Positions 61,827-64,000 of a stretch of 64,000 bases of DNA are shown here, piece by piece. The notes beneath the pieces are model-generated. The model was not told where the DNA came from and ran no database searches. It saw only the letters and a program-made list of their open reading frames with translations. How positions within the stretch are numbered: position 1 is the stretch's first letter; each line of letters starts with the position of its first letter. The DNA comes from Dokdonella sp041395345 (GTDB lineage: Bacteria > Pseudomonadota > Gammaproteobacteria > Xanthomonadales > Rhodanobacteraceae), in NCBI RefSeq assembly GCF_041395345.1, contig NZ_JAWLAR010000018.1:1-64000 (forward strand). Direction: 5' to 3'. The position numbers and the translations under genes were made by a program.

Positions 61827-62333
61827 TCAGACGCCGCCAATGAAATCCTGCTTGCCCAGGGCAACTCCGCCATGGCGGAGAATGTCGTAGGCCGTTGCGG
61901 TATGGAAAAACAGGTTCGGAAGGACGAAATGCAGCAGGTAGGGCAGGCCGGTGAAATGCATTTCATTTCCGCCAATAGTGAGGGTAATGGCCTTTTCCTC
62001 GCTGCCGTCGATCTGTTCGGGCTTGATCGACTTCAGAAACGCAAGCGTCTTTTCGATGCGTGCCTGCAATTGCTCGAAACTCGTTTCCGTGTCCTCGTGA
62101 ACCGGGCGCTCTAGCCCGGCCAGGCGCGCGCCGCCGCCGTTGGCCAGATCCGTGGCGATCTGCACCTGACGCGTCAACGCGAACATGTTCGGGTACAGGC
62201 GCATGGCCAGCAACACGGAGGGATCGATCTTGTGCTGTTCGGCATGGTCGGCAGCCTTCTTCAGGATGCCGGACAGATTGGCAAGCGCTCGGGCAAAGAC
62301 GGGGATGGAAGCCTGGTACATCGAAATGCTCAT
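61827..62333 (-). CDS. DUF1993 family protein
   Basis: A 168-residue DinB-like helical bundle protein (DUF1993): SMYQASIPVFARALANLSGIL, LYPNMFALTRQVQIATD and YLLHFVLPNLFFHTATAYDILRHGGVALGKQDF (read in segments) are family hallmarks. Function unknown. ATG 62333 is the start; the longer frame to 62471 runs into the dbpA 5' end. Confidence 0.88.
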   Translation of the reverse strand: MSISMYQASIPVFARALANLSGILKKAADHAEQHKIDPSVLLAMRLYPNMFALTRQVQIATDLANGGGARLAGLERPVHEDTETSFEQLQARIEKTLAFLKSIKPEQIDGSEEKAITLTIGGNEMHFTGLPYLLHFVLPNLFFHTATAYDILRHGGVALGKQDFIGGV

Positions 62334-62461
62334 GATTGTTTCCATGCTGGGTAGGGGAGGATCGTGCCGCGGGCAGTGAGCTTGCAGGCCGTGCAGACAG
62401 TGGAGACGATTCGCCTGGCCACAAGGGCACGGGTTGACACCGCGGCATGCGATCATGGCGC

Positions 62462-63835
62462 ATGAACGCATTCTCCAGTCTCCAGCTTGATCCGCAGTTG
62501 CTCAGCGCCCTGGCTGCGCTTGACTACACCGAAATGACCGAGGTCCAGGCGCGCAGCCTGCCGTCCATCCTCGAAGGCAGGGATGTCATTGCCCAGGCCC
62601 CAACCGGCAGTGGCAAGACCGCGGCGTTTGGTCTGGGCCTGATTTCGCGACTGGACCCGGCCAGGTCTGCAGTGCAGGCCCTGGTTCTGTGTCCAACCCG
62701 TGAACTGGCAGACCAGGTCAGCAAGGAGATACGGCGCCTTGCCAGTTTCGTTCCGAACGTCAAGTTGCTGACCCTTTGCGGGGGCATACCCCTGCGCCCG
62801 CAACTGGCATCCCTGGCCCATCCGCCGCATGTCGTGGTGGGTACGCCGGGCCGCATCCAGGAACTGCTCGATCAGGCCGCTATGAGCCTGGACGACGTGC
62901 GTGTCGTTGTTCTCGACGAAGTCGACCGCATGCTCGACATGGGCTTTCTGGATGCCATCAGGGCCCTGCTCAAGCAAAGCCCGAAATCCCGCCAGACCCT
63001 GTTGTTTTCAGCGACGGTCCCCGACGAAATTCGAAAGATCAGCCGCAGCCTGCAGTGCGATCCGGTGGATGTGGCAGCGGATTCCGGGGAAGCCCCGCCG
63101 GAAATCGAGGAGCAGTACTTCGAAATCGATGCGACACGTCGCTTCGAAGGTCTCGAGCGCCTGCTGACAACGCATCGTCCCGAATCGACGCTGGTGTTCT
63201 GCAACACGCGCAGGGACACGCAGGAGCTCGCGGACGGACTGGTGGCACGCGGTTTCTCCGCCCTGGCGCTGCACGGCGATCTCGAGCAACGCGATCGGGA
63301 TGAGGTGCTGATGCGCTTCGCCAACCGCAGTTGCGCGATCCTGGTCGCCACCGATGTTGCCGCGCGTGGGCTTGATATCGAAGACTTGCCCGCCGTAGTC
63401 AATTGGGAACTGTCGCCGGATCCCGACGTACATGTGCACCGCATCGGGCGCACGGGACGCGCTGGACGCAAGGGGCAGGCCTGGAGTCTGGTTGCCGCGG
63501 CGGAGATGCCAAGAGTGGCGCCCATCGAAACGCGGACCGCGCAGGCGCTGCGCTGGTCAAGGCTGCCTCCTGCGGGCAGCTCGGCGGCTCCGATCAAGGC
63601 AACGATGAGTACCTTGTGCATTGATGGCGGCCGTCAGGAAAAGGTGCGCCCGGGTGACATTCTTGGCGCCTTGACCGGAGAAGCAGGCATTGCAGCCGAC
63701 GCGGTCGGCAAGATCGGCATTTTCGCGACGCGGTCCTATGTTGCGATACGGCGCGATCAGGCCCCGATCGCGCTCAAGCGTCTGCGTGAGGGCAAGATCA
63801 AGGGACGCAAGTTTCGCGTCCGGACCCTCGACTGA
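62462..63835 (+). CDS. dbpA: ATP-dependent RNA helicase DbpA
   Basis: DEAD-box helicase acting on 23S rRNA helix 92 in 50S assembly. 457 residues: Walker A APTGSGKT, motif II DEVD (in place of DEAD), SAT, HRIGRTGRAGR, and a C-terminal DbpA RNA-binding domain (~380-455: LCIDGGRQEKVRPGDILGAL, IGIFATRSYVAI) that targets hairpin 92. The Ala-to-Val change in motif II is unusual. ATG 62462 is the start. Confidence 0.94.
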   Translation: MNAFSSLQLDPQLLSALAALDYTEMTEVQARSLPSILEGRDVIAQAPTGSGKTAAFGLGLISRLDPARSAVQALVLCPTRELADQVSKEIRRLASFVPNVKLLTLCGGIPLRPQLASLAHPPHVVVGTPGRIQELLDQAAMSLDDVRVVVLDEVDRMLDMGFLDAIRALLKQSPKSRQTLLFSATVPDEIRKISRSLQCDPVDVAADSGEAPPEIEEQYFEIDATRRFEGLERLLTTHRPESTLVFCNTRRDTQELADGLVARGFSALALHGDLEQRDRDEVLMRFANRSCAILVATDVAARGLDIEDLPAVVNWELSPDPDVHVHRIGRTGRAGRKGQAWSLVAAAEMPRVAPIETRTAQALRWSRLPPAGSSAAPIKATMSTLCIDGGRQEKVRPGDILGALTGEAGIAADAVGKIGIFATRSYVAIRRDQAPIALKRLREGKIKGRKFRVRTLD

Positions 63836-64000
63836 TCAGGTTGCGCTCAACATCTGCACGCTGGCGTAGCCCAGTGCAAATGCGAGCATCAGCAATACCA
63901 GCGCGGTTGCCTGGAATACCTGGGTGACTTGTCTCGCGGCGTTGCCGCGACGGATCGGGGTGTCGCGGATGACCCGTGTGCCTGGTGTCGGCCACTGGCC
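63836..64000 (-). CDS. C-terminal part of a small membrane protein (cut by window edge)
   Basis: An open frame on the minus strand ends at TGA 63836-63838, directly behind the dbpA stop. The visible 54 residues include a basic stretch (RDTPIRRGNAARQ) followed by one membrane helix (about 20 residues, ALVLLMLAFALGYA) and a short tail. Convergent with dbpA with no gap. The family is not recognised; the rest is outside the window. Confidence 0.55.
   Translation of the reverse strand, partial: GQWPTPGTRVIRDTPIRRGNAARQVTQVFQATALVLLMLAFALGYASVQMLSAT

Noticed and set aside
63798..63995. 65-residue minus-strand frame at the right edge
   Set aside because: Overlaps the end of dbpA and is highly charged; the neighbouring frame (63836-64000), with a membrane helix and a stop right at the dbpA stop, is the more likely gene end.

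Overview
The window is chromosomal DNA of a high-GC gammaproteobacterium. The best fit is the Lysobacterales (Xanthomonadales). The basis is gene order: pyrG-kdsA-eno-ftsB-ispD-ispF-truD-surE-pcm-nlpD-rpoS, then tig-clpP-clpX-lon-hup-tRNA-Val-ppiD, mltD-gloB-yafS-rnhA-dnaQ, and a complete ccmABCDEFGHI operon followed by a MetX-family acyltransferase. I cannot fix the family or genus. There is no rRNA, prophage, CRISPR array or intact transposase.

Layout. 1-10.9 kb is a plus-strand housekeeping block: CTP synthase (cut by the window edge), KDO8P synthase, enolase, FtsB, two isoprenoid genes, TruD, SurE, Pcm, a DedA-like membrane protein, NlpD and RpoS; an Smr protein lies on the other strand. 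The pcm 5' end looks frame-disrupted. At 10951-11242, directly behind rpoS, sits a 292-bp non-coding element that I read as a MITE. It has 34-bp terminal inverted repeats ending in CTAG and two further perfectly nested hairpins; its right repeat supplies the last codons and stop of the convergent Mth938-like gene. Then come yhbY, rlmE, ftsH and folP.

15.7-26.2 kb is the accessory region: a secreted SEL1/caspase-like protein, a 1640-residue DUF11-type repeat protein, an autotransporter-barrel protein translationally coupled to it, and a membrane Ser/Thr kinase with a degenerate HRD motif and TPR-like periplasmic tail. The last three form a tight operon. This is the best candidate for an undescribed surface/signalling system.

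26.3-27.5 kb carries five tRNAs (Pro, Arg, His, Lys, Leu) followed by a 67-bp tandem repeat. 27.5-36.3 kb is the proteostasis block (trigger factor, ClpP, ClpX, Lon, HU, tRNA-Val, a candidate small RNA, PpiD). 36.3-41.5 kb has FabI and the mltD-gloB / yafS-rnhA-dnaQ pair of divergent units. 41.7-44.7 kb has a five-heme cytochrome, a PP2C phosphatase, tRNA-Leu(CAA) and cysteine dioxygenase. 44.7-52.9 kb is a minus-strand operon for cytochrome c maturation plus metX; ccm function fits the multiheme cytochrome nearby. 53-64 kb holds rmuC, two tandem APC-family transporters, efpL, an SDR dehydrogenase, a pseudouridine synthase, MgtC, two DUF genes, dbpA and the end of a small membrane protein.

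Dispersed GGGAAT-type arms in inverted pairs occur between ispD and ispF and beside efpL. Starts given here often differ from the longest open frame; I chose them by ribosome-binding sites, overlap with the upstream stop, or family N-termini. All functional calls rest on reading the sequence, with no database search.
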